Part shown: piece by piece, positions 50,904 to 59,990 of the stretch
Numbering within the stretch: the stretch's first letter is position 1
Layout: each line of letters begins with the position of its first letter
Source of the DNA: Acetatifactor sp.
Lineage (GTDB): Bacteria; Bacillota; Clostridia; Lachnospirales; Lachnospiraceae
Direction of reading: 5' to 3'
DNA length: 64,000 nt
Assembly: GCA_024693365.1 (NCBI GenBank)
Contig: JAILLF010000010.1
Location: forward strand, 1 to 64,000
Notes under the pieces: generated by a model
Databases searched by the model: none
What the model saw: only the letters and a program-made list of their open reading frames with translations
Told to the model about the DNA's origin: nothing
Translations under genes and position numbers: made by a program

Positions 50904-51518
50904 ATGATGTGGCTTGAAGAAGCGTTAAGCATTGACGTCTATCATTATTTTGCACTCTTTGCAATCTACAGCATGATGGGTTGGCTGATCGAATCCATTT
51001 ACATGTCGATCTGCAACAAGCGAGTGACGAACAGAGGATTTGCCAGAGGACCTTTTTGTCCGATATATGGTTTCGGATGCATTGGCGGTTATCTGATCTT
51101 TGCACCATTTAAAGGGCAATATCTGGGAATATACATAGGCGGATGCATTGTTGCTACCACGTTTGAGTTTATTGTCGGAAAGATGATGATTAAATACCTT
51201 GGGGAGCTTTGGTGGGACTACAAAGACAAGCCCTTTAACTACAAAGGCATCATTTGTCTGGAGAGTACTTTGGCCTGGGGCATTTACGCACTGGTGGTGG
51301 TACATTTCCTGCATGGAACCATGATGAATTTTATCAATGCAGTTGATAAGCGTCTGGGCATTCTTTTATTGGTTGTGATTTATTTCCTTGTCTTCATTGA
51401 CTACATGGTTCAGTTTAGCCAGATCTTTGGCTGGCCCAAGGCTCTTGGCGGACAGGGGATGAAGGAAAAGCCTGACATTAGCCGCGCAAACAGAGTAAAT
51501 CATCCGGATGCAGAATAA
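50904..51518 (+). CDS. CmpB-type putative ABC transporter permease (membrane protein)
   Basis: A 204-residue membrane protein of the family named putative ABC-transporter permease (CmpB/DUF1113). About six helices. The conserved words are YSMMGWLIESIYMS, RGFARGPFCPIYGFG and LWWDYKDKPFNYKGIICLESTLAWG. No ATPase is adjacent and the transporter label is not proven for the family. ATG 50904 follows a GAGG-type site; ATG 50907 is an alternative. Confidence 0.83.
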   Translation: MMWLEEALSIDVYHYFALFAIYSMMGWLIESIYMSICNKRVTNRGFARGPFCPIYGFGCIGGYLIFAPFKGQYLGIYIGGCIVATTFEFIVGKMMIKYLGELWWDYKDKPFNYKGIICLESTLAWGIYALVVVHFLHGTMMNFINAVDKRLGILLLVVIYFLVFIDYMVQFSQIFGWPKALGGQGMKEKPDISRANRVNHPDAE

Positions 51519-51555
51519 TTCATTCGTGGGAAAAGTAAATAATTAGTCATAATTT

Positions 51556-51608
51556 CGGCCATGCCTTCATATTCTGAAGTAATCCAGAAAAGGAGGCATG
51601 GCCGTTTT
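51556..51608 (+). terminator. Terminator-like hairpin overlapping the start of the first D,D-carboxypeptidase
   Basis: An 11-bp perfect stem, CGGCCATGCCT (51556-51566) with AGGCATGGCCG (51594-51604), is followed by TTTTG. The loop holds a further TTCTG/CAGAA stem. The 3' arm contains part of the AGGAGG ribosome site and the ATG 51598. Confidence 0.7.
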
Positions 51609-52797
51609 GCGCAAATGGAATGGAAAAGGAAACAGGTTACTCGCGGGAATGATGGGTGCGTTTGTCACGTTGTGCTTCGTCTTAAGTAATCCGATGCGTT
51701 GTAAGGCGCAGATTGAACTTACGGCACCTTCAGCCATTTTGATCGAACGTTCCACCGGAACGGTGATCTATGAGAAAAATGCGGATGAGAAAAGGAGCCC
51801 CGCAAGCATTACTAAGATCATGACGCTACTATTGACCTTTGAACAGATCCATGCAGGAAAAGCGAATCTTCAGGAGGACGTACTGGTAAGCGAACGCGCC
51901 GCTTCCATGGGCGGATCACAGGTATATCTCGCACAGGGAGAGATACAAACCTTAGACACGATGATCAAATGCATCGCAGTTGCTTCGGGAAATGATGCCA
52001 GCGTTGCCGTTGCAGAGCATATTGCGGGAAGTGAGGAAGCCTTTGTCAAGATGATGAATGACAAGGCGGCGGCCTTAGGAATGACAGGAACGCATTTCCA
52101 GGATTGCTGTGGCCTGTCGGATTCAGAGAATCATTATACGACGGCGCGGGACGTGGCGATCATGTCCAGGGAATTGATCACGGAATATCCGGAAGTGTTT
52201 GATTACACGAAGATTTGGATGGAGGACGTGACGCACGTAACGAACAAGGGAAGCAGTACCTTTACGCTCAGCAGCACAAATAAGCTTCTAAAGCGATATG
52301 CATATTGCACGGGACTGAAGACGGGTTCGACGCAAAAAGCAAAATACTGTATTTCCGCGACGGCGTCAAAGGACGGGATTGACTTGATTGCGGTGGTCAT
52401 GGGCGCGCCTGATCCCAAGGCAAGATTTTCAGAGGCCCAGACCTTGTTGACTTACGGTTATGCGAGCTGCAGACTTTACGAGGATCAAGAACCATTAAAA
52501 CCAACGCAAATTCTGATTAAAAATGCGTTGGAAAAGGAGATTGCGATCGAAGCGGACGGTATCTTTTCTTATCTTGATCTTGAGAGCATTGATTTCTATG
52601 CGATAGAGAAAGCATTGGAACTTCCGGAAGTTGTCCAGGCTCCGGTGGCGGCCGGAGAATTGGCTGGTTACGTTGTTTATTCCTATCAGGGAGCTGAACT
52701 TGGAAGAGTACCCATAAGATATCAGACTTCCGTCGAAAGGGCTGGGTTTGGATCATACCTGCTCTATGCGTTTCAAAGTCTGTTGTTTCAGCAGTGA
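51607..52797 (+). CDS. D-alanyl-D-alanine carboxypeptidase (S11), first copy
   Basis: A 396-residue low-molecular-weight penicillin-binding protein that trims the terminal D-Ala of peptidoglycan stem peptides. The motifs are SITK (PASITKIM), SGN (ASGNDAS) and KTG (GLKTGSTQ). A signal peptide (about residues 9-35) and a C-terminal domain ending in a likely membrane-binding helix complete the DacF-type layout. The start is uncertain: ATG 51598 is one base from AGGAGG, so TTG 51607 at ten bases is preferred. Both lie in a hairpin that looks like a terminator for the gene before. Confidence 0.92.
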   Translation: MRKWNGKGNRLLAGMMGAFVTLCFVLSNPMRCKAQIELTAPSAILIERSTGTVIYEKNADEKRSPASITKIMTLLLTFEQIHAGKANLQEDVLVSERAASMGGSQVYLAQGEIQTLDTMIKCIAVASGNDASVAVAEHIAGSEEAFVKMMNDKAAALGMTGTHFQDCCGLSDSENHYTTARDVAIMSRELITEYPEVFDYTKIWMEDVTHVTNKGSSTFTLSSTNKLLKRYAYCTGLKTGSTQKAKYCISATASKDGIDLIAVVMGAPDPKARFSEAQTLLTYGYASCRLYEDQEPLKPTQILIKNALEKEIAIEADGIFSYLDLESIDFYAIEKALELPEVVQAPVAAGELAGYVVYSYQGAELGRVPIRYQTSVERAGFGSYLLYAFQSLLFQQ

Positions 52798-52805
52798 ATG
52801 GCAAT

Positions 52806-52843
52806 GCCTTGGTAAAATACGTTTTGACCAAGGCTTATTTTTA
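52806..52843 (+). terminator. Terminator after the first carboxypeptidase gene
   Basis: GCCTTGGT pairs with ACCAAGGC, extended by AAAA/TTTT, followed by a T-rich run. Confidence 0.8.
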
Positions 52844-52895
52844 TGATAAGATTACGAGGGAAAACTTGATTTTAATGCGGAGGACGCGCGAATCA

Positions 52896-53807
52896 ATGGA
52901 CGTGATTATCTTAACGCTGGGCGTGCTGGTCATGATCCTTTTTTGGATCATGCTTCATGACTCGACGCATTTTGAGACAACGGAATATGTCGTGACGGAT
53001 CCGCGAATTCAAAAGGATTTTAGGGCCGTGGTTCTTGCGGATCTTCACAATCAAAAATTTGGCAGGGACAATGAACTTCTGTTACGTGCGATCCGTGACG
53101 GAAAATCGGACGTCGTTTTGATCGCCGGAGACTTGATGACGGCAAAGCCTGGAAAGGACTTTGCGCCCGCGATCGAGCTTCTTAGGGAACTTGCAAAGGA
53201 ATATCCCATCTGTTACGGCGTTGGAAATCACGAGCATCGCATCCGATTATACCGAAAAGTATACGGAGACATGGGGACGCTCTACCGGGAAGCACTTTCG
53301 GAAATCAACGTTAAGCTTATGAGTAACGAGCGAAGGGTTTTCGGGGAATACGGAATTGAGGTCATTGGCCTCCAGATCCACCACAAGTATTATCGAAGAA
53401 AGAAGAAAACGCCGATGCGGGATTCGTATCTCCCGGGAATTCTTGGTGAGCCGGACAAATCCCTATTCACGGTGCTTCTGGCACATAATCCTGATTATTT
53501 TCCGGAATATGCGGCATGGGGTGCAGATCTCGTGCTGTCAGGGCACGTGCATGGCGGCGTGGTCAGGGTTCCCTTTTGGAATAAGGGAGTCGTTTCTCCA
53601 TCCGTAAAGTTATTCCCCAAATATGACGGCGGTCTTTTTGAAGAAGGGAATTCCCGCATGCTGCTTAGCAGGGGACTTGGCTGTCATACCATTCCGTTTC
53701 GAGCATTTAACCCTGGGGATTTGATCTTTTTACAATTTAAAAAGTCAGACAGGCAAGGCATCGAAAAGCTTTCCGGGAAATTCCCAAAGAAGAAAAAAGC
53801 GCTTTGA
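52896..53807 (+). CDS. Membrane-anchored metallophosphoesterase
   Basis: A 303-residue calcineurin-like phosphoesterase with an N-terminal helix (about 3-21), similar in layout to YkuE. Metal-site motifs: LADLHNQKFG (DxH), IAGDLMT (GD), GNHEHR (GNHE), a His in LLAHNPD and GHVHGG. ATG 52896, with GGAGG 11 bases upstream, is preferred over an earlier ATG at 52875. Relatives act on UDP-sugars, lipids or cyclic nucleotides; the substrate is not known. It is flanked by two D,D-carboxypeptidase genes. Confidence 0.88.
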   Translation: MDVIILTLGVLVMILFWIMLHDSTHFETTEYVVTDPRIQKDFRAVVLADLHNQKFGRDNELLLRAIRDGKSDVVLIAGDLMTAKPGKDFAPAIELLRELAKEYPICYGVGNHEHRIRLYRKVYGDMGTLYREALSEINVKLMSNERRVFGEYGIEVIGLQIHHKYYRRKKKTPMRDSYLPGILGEPDKSLFTVLLAHNPDYFPEYAAWGADLVLSGHVHGGVVRVPFWNKGVVSPSVKLFPKYDGGLFEEGNSRMLLSRGLGCHTIPFRAFNPGDLIFLQFKKSDRQGIEKLSGKFPKKKKAL

Positions 53808-53831
53808 AAAAAAGCCATTTTATGGTAGAAT
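53804..53831 (+). promoter_or_regulatory. SigA promoter of scpAB
   Basis: TTGAAA (53804-53809), 16-bp spacer, TAGAAT (53826-53831); the -35 overlaps the upstream stop codon. Confidence 0.55.
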
Positions 53832-53880
53832 AATTACTGGTTTTTAAAGTTAGAGGTAAGTTGGAAAGGTACTTTGCGTT

Positions 53881-54651
53881 ATGGCAATTTCGGTGAAACT
53901 GGAGAAGTTTGAGGGCCCGTTGGACCTACTGCTCCATCTGATCGAAAAGAATAAAATAGACATCTATGACATTCCCATTGTGGAGATCACGGCCCAGTAT
54001 CTGGATTACGTAAAACAGATGCAGGAAGAGGACATGAACGTCATGAGCGAGTTCCTTGTCATGGCAGCCACGTTGATCGACATTAAATGCAAGATGCTTC
54101 TTCCCGCAGAGGTGAATGAGGAAGGCGAAGAGGAAGATCCCAGAGCCGAATTGGTACAAAAGCTTTTGGAATACAAGATGTATAAGTACATGTCCTTGGA
54201 ACTTAGGGACAGGCAGGTGGATGCCGCGAAGAACATGTATCGCAGCCAGCACGTTCCAGAGGAGGTTGCAAAATACAAGCCGCCGCTGAATTATGACGAA
54301 CTGGTTGGAGACCTGAATCTTGGGAAGCTTCAGGAAATCTTTCGCAGCGTGATCAGGCGTCAGGAGGACAAGATCGATCCCATTCGAAGCCAGTATGGAC
54401 GCATCGAAAAGGAAGAGATCGACATGAGCGCCAAGACGCTGTACGTGGAGGCCTACGCGAGAGAACACAAAACCTTTAGCTTCCGAAAGCTTCTGGAGAA
54501 GCAAAAGAGTCGTGCGGAGATCATCGTGACGTTCCTGATCATTCTGGAATTGATGAAAACCGGAAAGATTATGATCAGTCAGGAGAACTTATTTGACGAC
54601 ATTATGATCACGTCCTGTCATGACAAGAAAGCTTCGGAACAAAAAGATTAA
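53881..54651 (+). CDS. scpA: Segregation and condensation protein A
   Basis: ScpA (256 residues), the kleisin that links the two heads of the SMC dimer and is needed for chromosome organisation and segregation. The N-terminal FEGPLDLLLHLIEKNKIDIYDIPI motif and the C-terminal winged-helix region (FLIILELMKTGKI) are characteristic. scpB follows after 21 bases. The smc gene is not in the window. Confidence 0.96.
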   Translation: MAISVKLEKFEGPLDLLLHLIEKNKIDIYDIPIVEITAQYLDYVKQMQEEDMNVMSEFLVMAATLIDIKCKMLLPAEVNEEGEEEDPRAELVQKLLEYKMYKYMSLELRDRQVDAAKNMYRSQHVPEEVAKYKPPLNYDELVGDLNLGKLQEIFRSVIRRQEDKIDPIRSQYGRIEKEEIDMSAKTLYVEAYAREHKTFSFRKLLEKQKSRAEIIVTFLIILELMKTGKIMISQENLFDDIMITSCHDKKASEQKD

Positions 54652-54672
54652 AAAAGATCGGTGGACATAAAG

Positions 54673-55338
54673 ATGAGTGAACGAGAGGAAGAAAAGAATC
54701 AGACCGCCTCTGAAGGGAAGAGTGAGGCCGGGACGCTGGCGGATGAGAATAATGCCGGTCAGCTTCCCCCTTTAACTGAGACGGAAGCGGAAGCCGTGTT
54801 TGAGGCAATTCTCTTTACCATGGGAGATACCGTGGAGATCAGTAAGCTTGCGGAAGTTGCGCGAATGGACCTTAGAACTGCAAAAAAGATCTTAAAGAAG
54901 ATGGAAGAAAAGTATCAGTCGCAGGAACGCGGCATTATGCTCACGCAGTTTGAGAATGCCGTTCAGCTCTGTACGAAGCAGGAGACTTATGAGTATCTGA
55001 TCAAGATAGCAAAGAATCCAAAGAAGATCGTGCTCACGGATACCGTGATCGAAACGCTTTCCATCATCGCATACAAGCAGCCCGTAACGAGACTTGACGT
55101 AGAAAACATTCGTGGCGTGAATTGTGATCATGCGATTAATAAACTGTTGGAATATGATTTGATCACGGAACTTGGAAGGCTTGACGCACCGGGACGTCCA
55201 ATCCTGTTTGGAACGACGGAACAGTTCCTTCGCACCTTTGGCGTAAAGAGCCTGGAGGAATTGCCGGAACTCAGCACGGTTCAAATGGAAGAGTTTAAGG
55301 CGCAGGCGGAAGCAGAGGTAAAGATCCGTCTGGATTGA
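54673..55338 (+). CDS. scpB: Segregation and condensation protein B
   Basis: ScpB (221 residues), the KITE-type partner that binds ScpA as a dimer. Two winged helices are present: FEAILFTMGDTVEISKLAEV and SIIAYKQPVTRLDVENIRGVNCDHAINKLLE, then GRPILFGTTEQFLRTFGV. An N-terminal acidic extension of about 35 residues precedes them. ATG 54673 is chosen (GGTGG at eight bases); GTG 54661 is also in frame. A hairpin at 55357 ends the operon. Confidence 0.95.
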   Translation: MSEREEEKNQTASEGKSEAGTLADENNAGQLPPLTETEAEAVFEAILFTMGDTVEISKLAEVARMDLRTAKKILKKMEEKYQSQERGIMLTQFENAVQLCTKQETYEYLIKIAKNPKKIVLTDTVIETLSIIAYKQPVTRLDVENIRGVNCDHAINKLLEYDLITELGRLDAPGRPILFGTTEQFLRTFGVKSLEELPELSTVQMEEFKAQAEAEVKIRLD

Positions 55339-55356
55339 TTGTAAGACATAAAACCG

Positions 55357-55409
55357 CACCCGCGTCATAAAATGTGTAGAGACACAGTTCATGGCGTGGG
55401 GTGTTTTTT
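55357..55409 (+). terminator. Terminator of scpAB overlapping the start of the second D,D-carboxypeptidase
   Basis: CACCCGCGTCAT (55357-55368) pairs with ATGGCGTGGGGTG (55391-55403), with one bulge and G-U pairs, then TTTTTT. The TTG start candidate of the next gene lies at the end of the T run. Confidence 0.7.
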
Positions 55410-56607
55410 GTTTCAAAAGTATAGAAAATCATTATTGTTTTTGTTCCTGACTTTATTGCTTCTTGCCAATGGTTTTCCAAGTTTGGCCGGAAAAGAAGCG
55501 GAGCTTTCCCTGTATGCCACTTCCGCCGTTCTTTTGGACGGAGAGTCTGGAAGGGTTTTGTATGGGAAGGCGGAGAATGAACCAATGCCGAATGCCAGTA
55601 CGACAAAGGTTTTGACCTGTATCCTTGCGTTGGAAAACTGTGAACTTGGCGAGACCGTCACCATATCAGACTATGCGGCTTCCATGCCGAAGGTGAAGCT
55701 TGGTGCCATGCGAGGTGAAAGCTATGGCGTGAAGCAATTATTATATTCCTTGATGTTGGAATCCCATAATGATTCTGCGGTCGCTCTGGCGGAGCACGTT
55801 GGAAAACGGTCGGTTCCGGCACTTGCGCAAAAGGAAGAAAAGGAATTTTCGAAGGAAGAGAGTATGCAGGCGGTCAAGGCCTTTGCGGATTTAATGAATC
55901 AGAAGGCCAGGGAGATCACGAGGGAACCGGATTATTCGTTTACTGCCAACAAAAGAGCTTTTTCCTTTCTCAATCATAACGGATTTCTGTCAATGATGCA
56001 GGGCGCGATCAGTGGAAAGACGGGATTTACGGGAAAAGCCGGTTATTGTTACGTTGGTGCGCTTGAGAGTGAAGGACGCGTCTTTGTGGTGGCTCTGCTT
56101 GCCTGCGGTTGGCCAAATAACAGAACCTATAAATGGAAGGACACGAAAACGTTGATGAATTATGGCTTGGAGAATTTCCGGCGATTGGACCTGCGTGATG
56201 ACAAGATTCTGGTTCAGGAAAATATCCTGCCGGAAGTTCGCGTCCTTGGAGGCAGGGGAACGGAGATTGACCAGCTTGTAAGCGCAAAGCTTAGGATTCA
56301 GGAAAGAACGGAAGCACGGGAAGGACAAACAACCTCAGGCGTTCTTTTGCGCGAAGGAGAAGAACTTCGTACGGAGATATTGCTTCCAAAGGAATTGACG
56401 GCTCCCGTAAGGGAAGGACAGATTCTTGGTGAGATCCGGTATGTTGTGGGGGAAGAATTGTTACAAACGGAATGCGTGATCGCTGCAGAAAGCGTTGAAA
56501 AAATTGATTTTGCGTGGTGCCTGAAGCAGGTGACGCGCTTATATCTGGGATTAGGGAGGAAAGAGACATGGCTGAAAAACTGGTTGCAAGAAAAGACGTC
56601 CCGGTAG
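55408..56607 (+). CDS. D-alanyl-D-alanine carboxypeptidase (S11), second copy
   Basis: A 399-residue S11 enzyme with motifs STTK (NASTTKVL), SHN (LESHNDSA) and KTG (SGKTGFTG), a signal peptide (KSLLFLFLTLLLLANGF) and a C-terminal domain with a final amphipathic basic helix. It is clearly a relative, but not a close copy, of the gene at 51607 (SHN instead of SGN, and a Lys/Glu-rich insertion after it). The start is uncertain: the frame is open to ATG 55372, which has no ribosome site and lies in the terminator loop; TTG 55408 begins the signal peptide. It overlaps pepF by 40 bases. Confidence 0.9.
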   Translation: MFQKYRKSLLFLFLTLLLLANGFPSLAGKEAELSLYATSAVLLDGESGRVLYGKAENEPMPNASTTKVLTCILALENCELGETVTISDYAASMPKVKLGAMRGESYGVKQLLYSLMLESHNDSAVALAEHVGKRSVPALAQKEEKEFSKEESMQAVKAFADLMNQKAREITREPDYSFTANKRAFSFLNHNGFLSMMQGAISGKTGFTGKAGYCYVGALESEGRVFVVALLACGWPNNRTYKWKDTKTLMNYGLENFRRLDLRDDKILVQENILPEVRVLGGRGTEIDQLVSAKLRIQERTEAREGQTTSGVLLREGEELRTEILLPKELTAPVREGQILGEIRYVVGEELLQTECVIAAESVEKIDFAWCLKQVTRLYLGLGRKETWLKNWLQEKTSR

Positions 56608-58361
56608 AGCTTACCTGGAATTTGGAGGATCTTTATCCGAATGAGGAAGAGATGCTAAAGGATTTGGAAAGAGCAATGAACGCGGCGAAGCAGATCGAGG
56701 CGACTTATCGCGGAAAGCTGAATTCGCCTGAGCAGATCGCTGCCTGCGTTACGGAATATCAAAAGGTTCATGAGACGATCTATCTGGCAGAGAGTTATGC
56801 GGAGCTGGCGCAATCCGTGGATTATCAGGACCAGCATTTACAGGAGCTGGCAGGGAAGGTTGGACTGGAAGGTGCGAAATATCGTGCCTGCCTTTCCTTT
56901 ATTGACGTTGAGATTGGTCAGTGCGACGAAAGCGTGATCAGAGAGGCGGCAAAGCTGAATGCAAGAAACGCAGGTTATCTGAAGAAAATTCTCATGGACA
57001 AACCGCATCAGCTGACGCCTGAGACGGAGAAGGCATTAGCCGCGCTGGGCCAGACCTTCCAGACACCTTATGAGATCTATAACGTCGCTAAGCTTGGGGA
57101 CATGACGTTTCCGGAATTTGAAGTGGATGGGAAACAATATCCCCTGGGATATTCCCTGTTCGAAGACGATTATGAATATGAGGAGAATACTGCCGTCAGA
57201 AGAGGCGCTTTTGTGGCATTCTCGAAAAAACTGACGGATTACGTAAACGTGACCGCGGCGGCATATAACGCACGGGTTAAGTTTGAAAAGACGATGGCAG
57301 ACCTTCGGGGCTATGACAGCGTGTTTGATTATCTGTTGCATGACCAGATGGTTTCCAGGGAATTGTATGACCGTCAGATTGACGTGATCATGGAACGGCT
57401 TGCCCCGCACATGCGCAAATATGCAAAGTTTCTGCAGAAAGTGCATGGTCTGGAAAAGATGACCTATGCTGACTTAAAGCTCCCGCTGGATCCCGGATAC
57501 AGTCCAGCCGTTACGCTTGCGGATGCAAATGATTACGTGCTCAAGGGCCTTTCCGTGTTGGGCGAAGAATACGGTGCCATGCTGAAGGAGGCGCTGGAGG
57601 GGCGCTGGGTGGACTTTGCGCAGAATCTTGGAAAGTCTACGGGGGGCTTTTGTGCAAGCCCTTACGGATGCCATTCTTACATCTTGTTGAATTGGAACGG
57701 AAGAATGTCGGACGTGTTTACTTTGGCTCATGAACTGGGACATGCAGGACATTTTAAGCTTTGTAATGAAGCACAAAGCCTGTTTGACACGGACGTGTCG
57801 ACATACTTTGTGGAAGCGCCGTCTACCATGAACGAAGTGCTTATGGCAAAGTATTTGCTTAAAACCTCTGAGGATAAAAGATTCCGCCGCTGGGTGATTG
57901 CAAATCTGATCGGAAATACCTATTATCATAATTTTGTGACGCATTTCTTGGAGGCAGCGTATCAGAGAGAGGTTTACAAGATCATTGACCAGGGTGGTTC
58001 CGTTCAGGCAGATACGCTGAATGGAATTATGAAATCCGTACTTACGAAGTTTTGGGGCGACGCGGTGGAATTAACGGAAGGCGCAGAGCTTACCTGGATG
58101 CGTCAGCCGCATTATTACATGGGTCTCTATTCCTATACCTACAGCGCCGGGCTGACCATTGCCACGCAGGTGGCGGAGAGAATCGACGTTGAGGGACTGC
58201 CTGCCGTGGAAGACTGGAAGAGAGTGCTTACGGCAGGAGCAACTCTTACGCCGGTGGAGTTTGCCAAGGAGGCGGGCGTTGACGTGACGACGGACGAACC
58301 GTTAAAGAAAACGATCGAGTGGATTGGCAACATGATCGACGAATTATGGAGATTGAGTTAA
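56568..58361 (+). CDS. pepF: Oligoendopeptidase F
   Basis: A 597-residue M3-family zinc oligopeptidase that degrades short peptides in the cytoplasm. The HExxH zinc motif is in LAHELGHAGHF (about residue 387) with the third ligand Glu in VEAPSTMNEVLMA. The N-terminal WNLEDLYPNEEEM is typical of PepF. ATG 56568 follows GGGAGGAAAG inside the end of the carboxypeptidase gene. A terminator follows. Confidence 0.95.
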   Translation: MAEKLVARKDVPVELTWNLEDLYPNEEEMLKDLERAMNAAKQIEATYRGKLNSPEQIAACVTEYQKVHETIYLAESYAELAQSVDYQDQHLQELAGKVGLEGAKYRACLSFIDVEIGQCDESVIREAAKLNARNAGYLKKILMDKPHQLTPETEKALAALGQTFQTPYEIYNVAKLGDMTFPEFEVDGKQYPLGYSLFEDDYEYEENTAVRRGAFVAFSKKLTDYVNVTAAAYNARVKFEKTMADLRGYDSVFDYLLHDQMVSRELYDRQIDVIMERLAPHMRKYAKFLQKVHGLEKMTYADLKLPLDPGYSPAVTLADANDYVLKGLSVLGEEYGAMLKEALEGRWVDFAQNLGKSTGGFCASPYGCHSYILLNWNGRMSDVFTLAHELGHAGHFKLCNEAQSLFDTDVSTYFVEAPSTMNEVLMAKYLLKTSEDKRFRRWVIANLIGNTYYHNFVTHFLEAAYQREVYKIIDQGGSVQADTLNGIMKSVLTKFWGDAVELTEGAELTWMRQPHYYMGLYSYTYSAGLTIATQVAERIDVEGLPAVEDWKRVLTAGATLTPVEFAKEAGVDVTTDEPLKKTIEWIGNMIDELWRLS

Positions 58362-58375
58362 GACAAAAAATAACG

Positions 58376-58414
58376 AAAAAAAAGCAATTTGCCTCTTTGC
58401 GAATTGCTTTTTTT
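58376..58414 (+). terminator. Terminator after pepF
   Basis: AAAAGCAATT and AATTGCTTTT arms around a 13-base segment that extends the stem, ending in a long T run. Confidence 0.85.
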
Positions 58415-58522
58415 GTGTTATACTGAGTAGGATTTTTGAATAATGGGGGAGAATTGGTTTTTCATTTTCCCAAAGTTCAATTACGTTAGTGTTTTATTTA
58501 CAATAAATGGAGGGCTGAAAGC

Positions 58523-59974
58523 ATGAGTAACACATCGAAAGCGAGTCAAAGAATCACAGCTTTGCTCGATGACAACAGTTTCGTTGAGATCGGTGCGCTG
58601 GTGACTGCCAGGGCAACGGATTTCAATATGAAACCCACCGACGCTCCTTCGGACGGTTGCATTACCGGCTACGGAGTGATCGCAGGCAATCCCGTATACG
58701 TTTACAGCCAGGACGTTTCCGTGATGAACGGTACCCTGGGTGAAATGCATGCGAAGAAGATTGCAAACCTGTATGATCTCGCCATGAAGACCGGCGCACC
58801 CGTGATCGGACTTCTGGACAGCGCGGGACTTCGTCTCCAGGAAGCAACGGACGCTCTGAACGCGTTTGGCGAGCTTTACCTGAAGCAGACCCTTGCATCC
58901 GGCGTGATCCCACAGATCACCGCAGTTATGGGCAACTGTGGCGGCGGACTTGCCGTTCTTTCCGCAATGGCAGACTTCACCTTTATGGAAGAGAAGAACG
59001 CAAAGCTCTTTGTAAATGCGCCCAACTGTCTTGCCGGCAACAATACCGGTAAATGTGACACGGCTGCAGCAAAGTTCCAGTCTGAAGAGGCCGGCATCGT
59101 AGATTTTGTTGGCGATGAGGCATCCGTGATCGCAAAGATCAGGGAATTGGTAAGCATGCTGCCCGCAAATAATGAAGATGATGCAAGCTATCTCGAGGAA
59201 TGCACGGATGACCTGAACAGGGTAAATCCTGAAATCGAAGGCTTCGTTGGAGATACTGCCGTTGCTGCCGCAATTCTCGCGGACAACAACGATTTCTTTG
59301 AGGTGAAGGCAGATTACGAGAAGAGTATGGTAACCGGATTTATGCGTCTGAACGGTGCAACCGTTGGCGTGGTAGCCAATAGAAGCGAAGTTCTTGACAG
59401 AAGCGAGATCGCCTCCGATACTGGCAAGGTAATTGAAAAGTTTGATACCGTTCTGACCAAAAAGGGATGCCTTAAGGCTGCAGAGTTCGTGAACTTCTGT
59501 GATGCATTTGAGATTCCCATCGTTACCTTGACGAACGTTATCGGTTTTGAGGCAACGACCTGTTCTGAAAAGGGCATGGCAAAGGCTGCAGCAAAGCTGA
59601 CCGCAGCATTTGCTGATGCTACCGTTCCCAAGGTGAACGTAATCATTGGCAAGGCTTATGGCACCGCTTATACCGTTATGAATTCCAAGGCTATCGGCGC
59701 TGATCTTACAATCGCTTGGCCGAATGCTGAGATCGGAACCATGGACAGCAAGCTTGCAGCAAAGATTATGTATGAAGGTCAAGGTGCTGACGTCATTAAC
59801 GATAAGGCTGCAGCTTACAAAATGCTTCAGTCCAACGTACTGAGCGCTGCAAGAAGAGGTTACGTAGATCAGGTAGTTGAGCCCGCGCTCACCAGAAAGT
59901 ACGTGATCGGTGCCATTGAAATGCTGTACACCAAGACCGAAGATCGTCCTGCAAAGAAGCATCTGACGGTCTAG
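58523..59974 (+). CDS. Acyl-CoA carboxyltransferase (MmdA/12S-type)
   Basis: A 483-residue carboxyltransferase of the crotonase-like double domain, the family of methylmalonyl-CoA decarboxylase alpha subunit, propionyl-CoA carboxylase beta and transcarboxylase 12S. The N-terminal half has GLLDSAGLRLQEATDALN and MGNCGGGLAVLSAMADFTFM; the C-terminal half has NVIGFEATTCSEKGMAKAAAKL, VIIGKAYGTAYTVMNSKAIGAD and PNAEIGTMDSKLAAKIMY. It moves CO2 between an acyl-CoA and biotin on the carrier encoded two genes on. It is shorter and more diverged than standard MmdA, so the acyl-CoA (malonyl, methylmalonyl or other) is open. ATG follows TGGAGGGC. Confidence 0.85.
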   Translation: MSNTSKASQRITALLDDNSFVEIGALVTARATDFNMKPTDAPSDGCITGYGVIAGNPVYVYSQDVSVMNGTLGEMHAKKIANLYDLAMKTGAPVIGLLDSAGLRLQEATDALNAFGELYLKQTLASGVIPQITAVMGNCGGGLAVLSAMADFTFMEEKNAKLFVNAPNCLAGNNTGKCDTAAAKFQSEEAGIVDFVGDEASVIAKIRELVSMLPANNEDDASYLEECTDDLNRVNPEIEGFVGDTAVAAAILADNNDFFEVKADYEKSMVTGFMRLNGATVGVVANRSEVLDRSEIASDTGKVIEKFDTVLTKKGCLKAAEFVNFCDAFEIPIVTLTNVIGFEATTCSEKGMAKAAAKLTAAFADATVPKVNVIIGKAYGTAYTVMNSKAIGADLTIAWPNAEIGTMDSKLAAKIMYEGQGADVINDKAAAYKMLQSNVLSAARRGYVDQVVEPALTRKYVIGAIEMLYTKTEDRPAKKHLTV

Positions 59975-59990
59975 GAAAGGAGACTTAAGA

